Origin: Lachnospiraceae bacterium C10
Lineage (GTDB): Bacteria > Bacillota > Clostridia > Lachnospirales > Lachnospiraceae
Direction: 5' to 3'
DNA: 64,000 nt
Assembly: GCA_900100095.1 (NCBI GenBank)
Contig: FMTN01000010.1
Location: forward strand, 62,001 to 126,000
The notes beneath the pieces are model-generated. The model saw nothing but the letters and a program-made list of their open reading frames with translations. It searched no databases and was not told where the DNA came from. The position numbers were made by a program, and so were the translations under genes. The first letter of the stretch is position 1, and each line of letters starts with the position of its first letter. Of this stretch, positions 53,198 to 61,357 are shown in pieces.

Positions 53198-54355
53198 TCA
53201 TTCTTGCCCCCAGCGGTCATAATTCTCCGTGAAGAAATGTTTCTGACCATTTTCCTTATAGGCAAGGATGGTACGAAGATTTACATTTTCAACACTTTTA
53301 AAAATATTTCCCTCGACGTACGGATTCACCTTTTTCATCTCCTGAATCAGGTGCTTGATCTCCATTCGCTTGCTGTTGGTATGCGCTTCCGGATCCACCG
53401 CCGAACAGGTATCGGTAAAATGGCAGGCGCACTGAATAAAATGCAGCCCGTTCACATCTCTCCACCGCTTGATATCATCTTCCCGAATCAGATAGAGCGG
53501 ACGGATCAGCTCCATGCCTTCGAAGTTACTGCTGTGAAGCTTTGGCATCATGGTCTGTACCTGTGCCCCGTACAGCATGCCCATCAGAATGGTCTCAATG
53601 ACATCATCATAGTGATGGCCAAGCGCAATCTTATTGCATCCCAGTTCTTTGGCTTTTGCATATAAATGTCCCCGGCGCATTCTCGCACACAGATAACACG
53701 GGTTCTTATCAATGGTATCCACCACATCAAAGATATCCGAGTCAAACATCTCAAGCGGAATATCCAAAAGTCTTGCATTGTTCTCAATCACAAGGCGGTT
53801 GGTCTCGTTATATCCCGGATTCATGCACAGGAAGGTCAGCTTGAAATCAAATTTGTTATGCCGCTGAATTTCCTGAAAGAGCTTTGCCATCAAAAAGGAA
53901 TCCTTACCGCCTGAGACACATACTGCCACATGGTCGCCCGGAGAAAGCAGCTCATAGGTGTTAAGCGCCTTTGCAAAAGGTGTGAACAGCTTCTTGTGGA
54001 ATGCCTTGCGAATGGACTCCTCCGCCTCCTTTTTCTTGGAAGCACAGTTTTTCATATCCCAGACGATCCAGTCGGCATAGCCTCCCTTTAAGGAATAGGC
54101 GTCCACGCCGGCCTTCCTCAGTTCCTCTGCTGCCGGCACGGAAAGTTCTCCTGTCATGCAGTATAATACAACTGCAAGTCCTTCCTCCCTCCATTCCTTC
54201 GCATGGTCCATAAGCTTCGCACTTGCAACCGCCTTTGCCTGCGGAATCATTCCATAGTGCAAAGCATCTTCATTTCTCATATCAATCAGCAGGTAGGACG
54301 ATAACCGTTTCTCTCCTAACTGTGCACTTGTAATCTCAAGCGTATCCCAGGACAT
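53198..54355 (-). CDS. Rhodanese domain fused to TtcA-like PP-loop tRNA thiolation protein
   Basis: A 385-residue fusion. Residues 5-105 form a rhodanese domain with Cys66 in YCMTGELS. Residues 120-385 form a TtcA/MnmA-type PP-loop ATPase with SGGKDS (148-153), Cys-x2-Cys at 220-223 (NPCYLC) and further cysteines in CACHFTDTC, consistent with a [4Fe-4S] TtcA-like enzyme that thiolates tRNA (2-thiocytidine in Escherichia coli). The rhodanese could feed persulfide sulfur to the PP-loop domain. It is 14 nt after the TcdA-like gene. The modified base here is not known. Confidence 0.88.
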   Translation of the reverse strand: MSWDTLEITSAQLGEKRLSSYLLIDMRNEDALHYGMIPQAKAVASAKLMDHAKEWREEGLAVVLYCMTGELSVPAAEELRKAGVDAYSLKGGYADWIVWDMKNCASKKKEAEESIRKAFHKKLFTPFAKALNTYELLSPGDHVAVCVSGGKDSFLMAKLFQEIQRHNKFDFKLTFLCMNPGYNETNRLVIENNARLLDIPLEMFDSDIFDVVDTIDKNPCYLCARMRRGHLYAKAKELGCNKIALGHHYDDVIETILMGMLYGAQVQTMMPKLHSSNFEGMELIRPLYLIREDDIKRWRDVNGLHFIQCACHFTDTCSAVDPEAHTNSKRMEIKHLIQEMKKVNPYVEGNIFKSVENVNLRTILAYKENGQKHFFTENYDRWGQE

Positions 54356-54369
54356 CTCTTACCCTTTCT

Positions 54370-55140
54370 TTATCTGTCGCGTTCTTGCAACCGACGTTCT
54401 TCATCTTCTTCATAGCGTTTCTTTGCATCATATCCAATCAGATCCATAACGACCTTCCAGGCAATCATGATTCCGGCTACCGGAGGAACAAAAGCCGAGG
54501 ATCCCGGCACACTTCTCTTCCCTTCCGGCGGCTGTTCCTCTCCTTCATAAGGGCGAAGGGCCTTTTCCGTGGAGTAGAGAACCGTACACTTTCTGACGTG
54601 ACGTTTCTTAAGTTCCTTACGCATAACCCGGGCAAGGGGATCCACACTGGTCTGATAAATATCCCCGATACAAAGCTTGCCCGGATCCAGCTTATTCCCG
54701 CAGCCCATGCTGCTGATGATCGGGCAGGAAGCCTCCTTTGCCTGCAGAATCAGAGCGATCTTGCCTGAAACTGTGTCAATGGCATCGATTACATAGTCAT
54801 AGTTTGTAAAATCAAACTGGTCCTTATTCTCCGGAAGATAAAAGGTCTTATGAATATTTACCACAGCATTGGGATTGATGGCAAGTACCCGCTCTTTTGC
54901 CACCTCTACTTTGCTTCTTCCGACGGTCTCCATGGTGGCAAGCACCTGACGGTTAAGATTGGTTACGGAAAACGTATCCGCATCGATGATATCAATGGTA
55001 CCAACTCCGCTTCTTGCCAATGCCTCAATGGCATTGCCGCCCACGCCGCCTGCGCCGAAAACGGCCACTCTTTTTTTGGATAACGTCTCCACTCCCTCTT
55101 CTCCAAGAAGAAGTGCCAACCGTGAAAACTGCCTTAGCAT
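54370..55140 (-). CDS. tcdA: tRNA threonylcarbamoyladenosine dehydratase (TcdA/ThiF-like)
   Basis: A 256-residue E1-like enzyme. It begins RQFSRLALLLGEEGVETL, has the nucleotide-binding VAVFGAGGVGGNAIEALARS, DADTFSVTNLNRQ with the conserved Asn-Arg, and DAIDTVSGK. The length and the GCGNKLDP region fit TcdA/CsdL, which cyclises t6A37 in tRNA. Other ThiF-family roles cannot be excluded. The ATG at 55140 has AAAGGA. Partnership with the rhodanese/PP-loop gene suggests a tRNA-modification operon. Confidence 0.88.
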   Translation of the reverse strand: MLRQFSRLALLLGEEGVETLSKKRVAVFGAGGVGGNAIEALARSGVGTIDIIDADTFSVTNLNRQVLATMETVGRSKVEVAKERVLAINPNAVVNIHKTFYLPENKDQFDFTNYDYVIDAIDTVSGKIALILQAKEASCPIISSMGCGNKLDPGKLCIGDIYQTSVDPLARVMRKELKKRHVRKCTVLYSTEKALRPYEGEEQPPEGKRSVPGSSAFVPPVAGIMIAWKVVMDLIGYDAKKRYEEDEERRLQERDR

Positions 55141-55156
55141 AACAATCCTTTCCTCT

Positions 55157-55187
55157 AAAAAAAGGAGCATACCAAACGGCATGCTCC
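55157..55187 (-). terminator. Intrinsic terminator of the 86-residue orphan gene
   Basis: GGAGCATGCC / GGTATGCTCC on the minus strand (55178-55187 and 55164-55173, one G.U), 4-nt loop, followed by seven Ts (55157-55163). It starts 27 nt after the stop at 55214. Confidence 0.9.
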
Positions 55188-55213
55188 CTATTCTCTCTGC
55201 AAGATCAAGTGAA

Positions 55214-55474
55214 TCACATGCTCCTTAGCGCATCGAATTCACTCTCAAAGATACCTCCCAGATTCTCAATCTCTTCCCAGTCATACCAGCGACCGTTGAG
55301 CTGAATGGAATGCAATCCCACATCCATACACAAGGTCCGGACCGGCTTATGATTGACGATGATCCAAACGTAGGTATTCGGTTTAAAAGGTACAATAAAA
55401 GCACGGCCAGATTTCTCTGCGTTCTTTCGTATTGTTTCATCCGTATCTTTTGTCAATAGAATCGATCTAGTCAT
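55214..55474 (-). CDS. Hypothetical protein, 86 residues, monocistronic
   Basis: I recognise no family. The protein is soluble, slightly acidic at the C-terminus and rich in aromatic residues (YVWIIVNHKP, GRWYDWEEIENLGG). It has one Cys and no signal peptide or membrane helix. That it is real is supported by a very strong SD (AGGGGGTGG), a consensus-like promoter directly upstream, a perfect terminator downstream and the same strand as its neighbours. The beta-rich first half and the WYDWEEI helix could form a small alpha/beta fold. No function can be proposed. Confidence 0.8.
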   Translation of the reverse strand: MTRSILLTKDTDETIRKNAEKSGRAFIVPFKPNTYVWIIVNHKPVRTLCMDVGLHSIQLNGRWYDWEEIENLGGIFESEFDALRSM

Positions 55475-55504
55475 GAAACCACCCCCTAAACATTCTGTAA
55501 TTTT

Positions 55505-55533
55505 ATTCTACCTGTCTTTTGGCAGAAATTCAA
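55505..55533 (-). promoter_or_regulatory. Promoter of the orphan gene (TTGAAT-N17-TAGAAT)
   Basis: Minus strand -35 TTGAAT (55528-55533) and -10 TAGAAT (55505-55510), spacer 17 nt. It starts 5 nt after the pta stop, leaving no room for a pta terminator. Confidence 0.65.
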
Positions 55534-55537
55534 TTAC

Positions 55538-56524
55538 TTATGCGAGAGCAGCTGTAATAATAGCCATAGAGTAAACCTCTAATGCATTACATCCTCTGGA
55601 CAGATCGTTGATGGAAGCATTCAGTCCAAGAAGGATTGGGCCGTAAGCATCGAAGTTACCAAGACGCTGTGCAATCTTGTATCCGATGTTACCTGCATTG
55701 ATATCAGGGAAAATGAAGGTGTTGGCATGACCTGCAACCTCAGATCCCGGGCACTTGGTACGTGCTACACGAGGTGCAACGGCTGCATCAAACTGAAGCT
55801 CACCCTCGATTGGAAGCTCAGGATATCTCTCCTTGGCCTTTGCAGCAGCGTTACGAACCTTATCAACATCCTCACCCTTACCGGATCCAAGGGTAGAGTA
55901 GGAAAGGAATGCAACCTTAGGATCTACACCGAAGACTCTTGCACACTCAGCTGTCTCTCCTGCGATCTCAACAAGGTCATCCTCTGTCGGCTTAATGTTG
56001 ATTGCACAGTCAGACATTGCAAGAACCTCGTTCTCACCTGTAGCGGAAGGACGAACAAGAATGAAGCAGGAAGAAACAATGTTGTTTCCCGGCTTGGTCT
56101 TGATCAGCTGAAGAGCCGGACGAACGGTATCTGCTGTGGAGTAGGTTGCACCACCAAGTAATGCATCAGCCTCACCCATCTTAACCAGCATGGTTCCGAA
56201 GTAGTTGGAAGCAGAAAGTGTCTTTCTTGCCTGCTCCGGTGTTACACCCTTGCTCTTACGAAGCTCACAGAAAAGGTCAACCATCTCATCGAATCTCTCA
56301 TAGTTCTCAGGATCGATGATTCTGGCACCGCGAATATTGTATCCGGCCTCTTCCGCTGCCTTCTCAATCTCATCAAGGTTACCTAACAGAATCGGGTGTA
56401 AGAAGCTGCTGGCCAACAGGCGGGATGCTGCCTCTAAGATACGCGGATCAGAACCCTCGGTAAAAACGATGGTCTTAGGATCCTTCTTTAACTTTTCGAT
56501 CATTGTACCAAAACCAAATTCCAT
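55538..56524 (-). CDS. pta: Phosphate acetyltransferase
   Basis: A 328-residue short-type Pta converting acetyl-CoA and phosphate to acetyl phosphate, the step before ATP-yielding acetate formation. It has TEGSDPRILEAASRLL, GMLVKMGEADALLGGATYST-type core (split by residue changes), AFLSYSTLGSGKG and the late NTFIFPDINAGNIGYK. The acetate kinase gene that usually follows is absent; the next gene is the orphan. The ATG at 56524 follows AAGGAG, and the open frame to 56584 is rejected. Confidence 0.95.
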   Translation of the reverse strand: MEFGFGTMIEKLKKDPKTIVFTEGSDPRILEAASRLLASSFLHPILLGNLDEIEKAAEEAGYNIRGARIIDPENYERFDEMVDLFCELRKSKGVTPEQARKTLSASNYFGTMLVKMGEADALLGGATYSTADTVRPALQLIKTKPGNNIVSSCFILVRPSATGENEVLAMSDCAINIKPTEDDLVEIAGETAECARVFGVDPKVAFLSYSTLGSGKGEDVDKVRNAAAKAKERYPELPIEGELQFDAAVAPRVARTKCPGSEVAGHANTFIFPDINAGNIGYKIAQRLGNFDAYGPILLGLNASINDLSRGCNALEVYSMAIITAALA

Positions 56525-56606
56525 GTCATTCTCCTTTTCTTTTATATTAATAATATTATGCACAAACAAAAATGGCTCTGCCACTACATTGGCATAGCCA
56601 TCTCTA

Positions 56607-56634
56607 ATAATAGCACGATGCCCTATTTTTTCAA
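56607..56634 (-). promoter_or_regulatory. pta promoter (TTGAAA-N16-TATTAT, extended -10)
   Basis: Minus strand -35 TTGAAA (56629-56634), -10 TATTAT (56607-56612) preceded by TGC, spacer 16 nt. The leader of about 75 nt includes a pair of short inverted TGGCTATGCC-like segments around 56575-56600. Confidence 0.65.
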
Positions 56635-56650
56635 GTATTGCTTTGTATAC

Positions 56651-56694
56651 AAAGTCGCCACAACACCGCGTTAAAGCAGGGCTATGGCGACTTT
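56651..56694. terminator. Hairpin between capA and pta, possible terminator
   Basis: AAAGTCGCCA (56651-56660) / TGGCGACTTT (56685-56694), 10-bp perfect stem with a 24-nt loop, 15 nt after the capA stop. The minus-strand T run is short (TTTG), so it would be a weak terminator for capA. Confidence 0.4.
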
Positions 56695-56709
56695 GGCTTT
56701 TATGTATTT

Positions 56710-57975
56710 TTATTGCTTTTCCGATAAGTTTCCTTCATCGTCCACGGTAACCGTATCTGAAAGATCATCCATGTACTTCAGTGTCTTCTTTCCTGCCTCT
56801 TCGGATGGAAGCGTTGTGGTTGCACCATGAGCCACCACCGGAAGGAGTTTCCACTGAAGGGACTCATCTTCTACAGTTGCAACCGCTACCACTGTCCGGT
56901 CAATATCTTTGTTAAAGATAAAATTGCCCAGGCTGTAAAAAATCGGCTTGCCATGGTAGAATTCCATTCCCTGAAGCACATGTGGATGCGCTCCGATCAC
57001 AGCGTCCGCTCCGGCATCCAGAATCTGATGTGCCATTGGCTGTTCATAATCCCGAAGGGTGGTGACATGCTCCTGACCCCAATGAACCGATACAAAGAGG
57101 TAGTCCACCTTCTCCCTGTCCTTTTTAATCTCCTCAATCAATTCCGACGGATCATAACAGGTAAATACCCCCGGCTGGCTGTTTCTGATATCCCAGGAAG
57201 CCACGGGAATCACACGGGAGGCTGCCAGAAAACCAAAGGTCTTGCCGTCCTTTTCAACGGTCACAAGTCCCTTCGCCTCTTCCCTGCTCTCGCCTGCTCC
57301 CGTATAAGGAATGCCTGCTGCCTTTAAGGCGTCAAAGGTGTCGGTAAGAGCATCCTTACCGTAATCGAGGACATGGTTGTTTGCCAGAGTCGCCACATCC
57401 ACACCGATCTTCTTCGTAATGGTCTTTGCATAGGACGGATCAACACGGAAGGTAAACTGCTTGTCCGGCGCTTTCGTTCCACGATTCGAGTATGGGAATT
57501 CATTATTAACGGTTAAGATATCGTAACCCTTTATAACCTTGCGAAGATCCTTGGTAACGACACCGTCAAGACCCTTGCTGCTGTAATTATCCAATACATA
57601 GTCAGACAAGAGAACATCACCGGTAAAGGCCACGGTCACCGGCTTCTTCTCTTCGGCCTTCTCTTTGACCTGCTCCTCTTCCTTCTTCTCTGCCTCCTCC
57701 TTCGGCGGCTTCTTTGTCTCCTGTGTTTTGACTTCTGTCTTCTTTGCGACCTTAGAATCCTCCGTCCCTCTCTTCGCTTGCAGATTCTTAAGATAGGTCA
57801 CACCGTCTATGATTTTACGATCGGCCCTGACATAGACACCGCCTGCCAGCAATACTGCGACAAGGAGCAGGGATACCGATATTTTTCTTCTTCGTTGCTG
57901 TTTCTGAACTTTCTTATGGTCAATATGATTCTTACGGATTTCTACTGTCCGTCGTCTTTTATCCGGAAATATCAT
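56710..57975 (-). CDS. CapA family protein, membrane-anchored
   Basis: A 421-residue protein. A basic cytoplasmic N-terminus and one transmembrane helix (about 33-50) are followed by a Lys/Glu-rich linker (about 65-110) and an extracytoplasmic CapA (poly-gamma-glutamate synthesis accessory) metallophosphatase-like domain: VAFTGDVLLSDYVLD, TVNNEFPYSNRG, TLANNHVLDYGKDAL, VSVHWGQEH and IGAHPHVLQGMEFY. Domain metal residues are present. Capsule synthesis partners (capB, capC) are absent, so an envelope role other than poly-glutamate is possible. RBS AGGAGG. An operator-like palindrome covers its -35 position. Confidence 0.88.
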   Translation of the reverse strand: MIFPDKRRRTVEIRKNHIDHKKVQKQQRRRKISVSLLLVAVLLAGGVYVRADRKIIDGVTYLKNLQAKRGTEDSKVAKKTEVKTQETKKPPKEEAEKKEEEQVKEKAEEKKPVTVAFTGDVLLSDYVLDNYSSKGLDGVVTKDLRKVIKGYDILTVNNEFPYSNRGTKAPDKQFTFRVDPSYAKTITKKIGVDVATLANNHVLDYGKDALTDTFDALKAAGIPYTGAGESREEAKGLVTVEKDGKTFGFLAASRVIPVASWDIRNSQPGVFTCYDPSELIEEIKKDREKVDYLFVSVHWGQEHVTTLRDYEQPMAHQILDAGADAVIGAHPHVLQGMEFYHGKPIFYSLGNFIFNKDIDRTVVAVATVEDESLQWKLLPVVAHGATTTLPSEEAGKKTLKYMDDLSDTVTVDDEGNLSEKQ

Positions 57976-58010
57976 CTTATTCCTCCTGGGAAATTCACAC
58001 TAGTGTAGGT

Positions 58011-58019
58011 ATTATACCA
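58011..58019 (-). promoter_or_regulatory. capA extended -10 element
   Basis: The minus strand reads TGG-TATAAT (58011-58019). There is no good -35; the expected -35 position (about 58034-58039) lies inside the palindrome at 58034-58055. Confidence 0.6.
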
Positions 58020-58033
58020 CGAAAGCACGAGGA

Positions 58034-58055
58034 AAATACAAATTTATTTGTATTT
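58034..58055. promoter_or_regulatory. 22-bp perfect palindrome, operator candidate
   Basis: AAATACAAAT (58034-58043) and ATTTGTATTT (58046-58055) with a 2-bp centre lie between the divergent capA and ECF-S genes, over the capA -35 position. Such AT-rich dyads are typical binding sites of dimeric repressors. The regulator is unknown. Confidence 0.5.
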
Positions 58056-58112
58056 GACGACACTACGAGATAACGGACGTCTGGCTATATAAAAAATTAT
58101 AATTCTGGTTAT

Positions 58113-58140
58113 TTGTATGATATCACTCCTGTCCTATAAT
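58113..58140 (+). promoter_or_regulatory. ECF S-component promoter (TTGTAT-N16-TATAAT)
   Basis: Plus strand -35 TTGTAT (58113-58118) and consensus -10 TATAAT (58135-58140), spacer 16 nt. The leader is only about 25 nt, so no riboswitch precedes this transporter gene. Confidence 0.65.
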
Positions 58141-58171
58141 GCCTCACAGGGAAAAGAAAGGAGAAATACTT

Positions 58172-58735
58172 ATGCAATTACGAAAATTAATCTTAACCGC
58201 CTTGTTCACAGCGCTGACTTTCGTTGCCACATTCTTCATCAAGGTTCCGACACCTACCATGGGATACATTCATCCGGGCGATGCCTTCGTCCTTCTGGCA
58301 GGAATCTTTCTTGGACCACTCTATGGCGGCTTTGCTGCCGGTTTCGGTTCCATGCTCTCTGACCTGGCCGGAGGATATCTCCTCTACGCACCGGCCACCT
58401 TTATCATCAAAGCCGCCGTTGCCGCTCTGGTTCATCCTGCTCTTTTTCGCCTGAAAAAGCTCAGCGGCAGGCCAAATCACCTGCTTCCGGTTGTTTCAGG
58501 TTCCATCCTGTCTGAAATCCTTATGATTCTTGGATACTTCGTCTATGAGATCTTTTTACTGGCCTTTACTGCCACCTCTTCTCTGACGAACGCATCCCTG
58601 TCCTCCGGAATCGCAGCCGCTGCCTCCGGAATCCCCTTCAATGTCATCCAGGCCGCTTTTGGCGTTGTCCTTGTAGCTGTTTTATATCCGGTTCTTCTGC
58701 CTCTGTGGAAGAAAAATCAGGCAACTGTTTCCTAA
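58172..58735 (+). CDS. ECF transporter substrate-binding (S) component
   Basis: A 187-residue membrane protein with about five to six helices of the ECF vitamin-transporter S-component family. It has the N-terminal RKLILTALFTALTFVATFF with the Ala-rich first helix that docks to EcfT, the GYIHPGDAFVLLAGIFLGP loop, and GSMLSDLAGGYLLY. It would work with a shared EcfAAT module encoded elsewhere. The substrate is unknown; no riboswitch or vitamin gene gives a clue. The ATG at 58172 follows AAAGGAG. It is one of the few plus-strand genes. Confidence 0.87.
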   Translation: MQLRKLILTALFTALTFVATFFIKVPTPTMGYIHPGDAFVLLAGIFLGPLYGGFAAGFGSMLSDLAGGYLLYAPATFIIKAAVAALVHPALFRLKKLSGRPNHLLPVVSGSILSEILMILGYFVYEIFLLAFTATSSLTNASLSSGIAAAASGIPFNVIQAAFGVVLVAVLYPVLLPLWKKNQATVS

Positions 58736-58754
58736 GCATTGTCAAGACTGAGTT

Positions 58755-58786
58755 AAAGACCGAAGCCCCACAGGCTTCGGTCTTTT
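58755..58786 (+). terminator. Bidirectional terminator between ECF-S and GH16 genes
   Basis: AAAGACCGAAGCC (58755-58767) / GGCTTCGGTCTTT (58773-58785), 13-bp perfect stem with a 5-nt loop, followed by TTTTG on the plus strand and TTTAACT on the minus strand. It serves both convergent genes. Confidence 0.85.
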
Positions 58787-58817
58787 GTCTTAGAAAGGGT
58801 TATATTAAGAAAAAAGT

Positions 58818-61142
58818 TTATTGCTCCACTAAGGTTACGTCAGAAATTGTAATGGTAGATGCCGGTGTGTCCGTATCCCCATACTTACCCATGGAGAGCT
58901 GACATACGATGGTATCGTTATCATCTGCCTCCGGTGTAAAGGTTGCAGTAAAAGTCTGCTCCTTATCGGTCAGATCGGCATTGATTCCGCCAAACCACTT
59001 GTAATCGCCCTTATCGCGCATAATGGCAAGCTTCATCTTACGGGCAACGGTTGAAGATGCCTTGAAGCTGATCTTATAGGTCTTACCTGCCTTAAGAGCA
59101 AGTCCGCCCTGCTTCAGCTGTACGTTCCAGTCTGCTGTTCCGGCATTGTCCACCTTAACGATGACCTTGCCGTTCTCTGCCTTTATATCGCCTGATGCAG
59201 ATGCATCCACATACTGAGACCACTTAGAGATGCCATCCTTGAAGTCACCATTTTCCAGCATGTTGGCCCCTGTCATAACACGGCTTACCATCACATCATC
59301 GATGTAGTAGGTTCCCGGCTTGTTGAAGGTAAGGGTAATCTTCTGATCCTTTGCCTTTAAGCTCTTTGGTGTTACAAGTGTTGTCTTAACGGTTGTAAGC
59401 TTCTTGGAAGATGCTGCCTTTACCTTAAGACTCTTGCCTGCCAATGTAACAGCCGGAGCCTTCTTAGCGGAAGACTTTACCTTAAAGCTTACGTTATACT
59501 TGCAGTTCTCCTTGATCGGAAGTCCACCCTGGCTTAATGTCACCTTCTGCTTACCGCGGACAACAACCTTTAACTGACGTTTGTACGGGCTACTATTCGT
59601 TACAGAAACTTTCGCCCCCTTACTCTTCTTCACATTCCAGTAGCCTAAACGACCTTCGCCTTCCTGGAAGGTGCCGTTATAGACACAGTTACCGTTAGCA
59701 CGAACGGTCTTGTCCTCTTTTACTGAGCCCTGTGAATTCTTGACCAGCTTAACGTTTGAGATGGTAACATCCGCATTGGCATTCTCCCCTTCGTTGAATC
59801 CGCTCTGCTGTCCAAGGTTGAATTCCACCTGGCACTCCTTGTCTGTCTCACCTGTCATATCAAAGGTGAAGGAGTAATGCTTCTTCTCCTTTGTCAGCTC
59901 AACCACATTGCCTGCCGGATATCTTGCCCAGCCGTTATTAGGAGAAGATACCTCGGAATACATCTGGCGCGCTTCACTTGCAGAAGCGTCAAAGGAAAGG
60001 GTGTAGTTGCCTGCCTTGTCGATCTGCACTGGCTTCTGAAGAAGCTGTACCGCATAGTCTACGGTTCCGTTCTTTTTTGTATGAATGGTGATGGCACCGT
60101 CCTTTACCTCTTTTGTCGCCTCGCCACCCTGCTGTGTGTCGAACTTCCATGCATCGGATGTTACATCTCCCACAAGATTCTTGCCGTCCACCGGTGTTGC
60201 ATCGGTGTGCTCTCCTGCAGGCTTTTTGATGCCCTTGGTGTCATAGCTCTTCTTCTGGTATGCCTTGACATAATCGATCACAAAGCGGTCATTGAAATCG
60301 GTTCTCTCATCTACCATTCCTGCCCAGCTGTTACCGACAGCCAGATTCAAGATCATGTAATACTTCTGGTCAAACGGTGCCGGGAAGGTATTCTCTCCCT
60401 GTCCCTCTTTTGCTGAATACCAATCCGTAACGGTATGATAAAGCTTACCATCGCAATACCAGTTGATACGATCCGGCAGCCATTCGACATCAAAGGTATG
60501 GAACTCGTCGGCAAAATTTCCTTTTGCCAGATCGATAAATCCCTGATCCTGCTTATGTGGCTCACCAAAGTGAAGGGTTCCGTAGTTACGGGTTGGAGAA
60601 CCTCCCAGTACCTCCATAATGTCAATTTCTCCGCAGGTCGGCCACTGTCCATAGAGCTGTTCATCCGTCGGCATCATCCAGAAAGCCGGAAGATATCCAT
60701 AGCTCTTTGGAACCTTAAGTCTCGCTTCGAAGATTCCATACTGGAAATCATGCTTACCCATGGTAGTGACACGGCCGGAGGTATAGGAAACATTTCCATT
60801 CTCATCCACTTTCTTAACCGGCACGATGGTCAGCTTACCATCTTTGACCTGAATATTTTCCGTAGAGTCTACATACTCCTGCTGCTCCTGGTTTACCCAG
60901 CCCGGCTCATGCAGCTCAACATTCCAGTCCTTACGGTTCAGTTTGTTGCCGTTAAAGTCTTCCTTCCACTTCAGGGTATAACCCTTCTTGGAAAGCGTCT
61001 TGGATGGTTCCTTAGATTTTGCTTCCGCAATCACCATATTCTGATCCTTTACTACGCTAAAAACGTCTACCCCCGGTGACAACATGGTTACCGCAGTTGC
61101 AGCGGCCAAAACCCCAGTCAACAAACGCTTCTTGTTATGCAT
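58818..61142 (-). CDS. Secreted GH16 beta-glucanase with tandem CBM4/9-like modules
   Basis: A 774-residue exported enzyme. It has a signal peptide (about 1-40, basic start then LLTGVLAAATAVTML) and a GH16 catalytic domain (about 55-290) with GEIDIMEV, in which Glu172 is the nucleophile, Asp174 the helper and Glu177 the acid/base. Three beta-sandwich modules resembling CBM4/9 follow (about 320-465, 485-630 and 635-774); the first and third share a W-N/W-x-VQLxQ pattern. Likely substrates are laminarin or mixed-linkage beta-glucan. There is no sortase or dockerin signal, so it is freely secreted. RBS AAGGAGGAG. Confidence 0.9.
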   Translation of the reverse strand: MHNKKRLLTGVLAAATAVTMLSPGVDVFSVVKDQNMVIAEAKSKEPSKTLSKKGYTLKWKEDFNGNKLNRKDWNVELHEPGWVNQEQQEYVDSTENIQVKDGKLTIVPVKKVDENGNVSYTSGRVTTMGKHDFQYGIFEARLKVPKSYGYLPAFWMMPTDEQLYGQWPTCGEIDIMEVLGGSPTRNYGTLHFGEPHKQDQGFIDLAKGNFADEFHTFDVEWLPDRINWYCDGKLYHTVTDWYSAKEGQGENTFPAPFDQKYYMILNLAVGNSWAGMVDERTDFNDRFVIDYVKAYQKKSYDTKGIKKPAGEHTDATPVDGKNLVGDVTSDAWKFDTQQGGEATKEVKDGAITIHTKKNGTVDYAVQLLQKPVQIDKAGNYTLSFDASASEARQMYSEVSSPNNGWARYPAGNVVELTKEKKHYSFTFDMTGETDKECQVEFNLGQQSGFNEGENANADVTISNVKLVKNSQGSVKEDKTVRANGNCVYNGTFQEGEGRLGYWNVKKSKGAKVSVTNSSPYKRQLKVVVRGKQKVTLSQGGLPIKENCKYNVSFKVKSSAKKAPAVTLAGKSLKVKAASSKKLTTVKTTLVTPKSLKAKDQKITLTFNKPGTYYIDDVMVSRVMTGANMLENGDFKDGISKWSQYVDASASGDIKAENGKVIVKVDNAGTADWNVQLKQGGLALKAGKTYKISFKASSTVARKMKLAIMRDKGDYKWFGGINADLTDKEQTFTATFTPEADDNDTIVCQLSMGKYGDTDTPASTITISDVTLVEQ

Positions 61143-61280
61143 ATAATCTCCTCCTTCTGTTCCTTGGCCCCCCGAAGGCCTTCATCTGTCCCCTATTCTA
61201 GTAAGATTCATCGGAGCAATCTATCAGATGAAAGATGAAAATATCAATTTCATGACATTATCTGTCCCCCTGTCTTTTGC

Positions 61281-61327
61281 AAAAAAAGACCCCATCGGGG
61301 CGGCATTTTGCCGCCCCGATGGGGTCT
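61281..61327 (-). terminator. Strong intrinsic terminator of the hydrogenase gene
   Basis: GACCCCATCGGGGCGGC (61288-61304) / GCCGCCCCGATGGGGTC (61310-61326), 17-bp perfect GC-rich stem with a 5-nt loop, followed by seven Ts on the minus strand, 31 nt after the hydrogenase stop. Confidence 0.95.
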
Positions 61328-61357
61328 TGCAACAGAACAAACTACCTTGTCCTGTAT

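Noticed and set aside
58141-58171. Riboswitch before the ECF S-component gene
   Set aside because: The predicted leader is about 25 nt, far too short for any known vitamin riboswitch.
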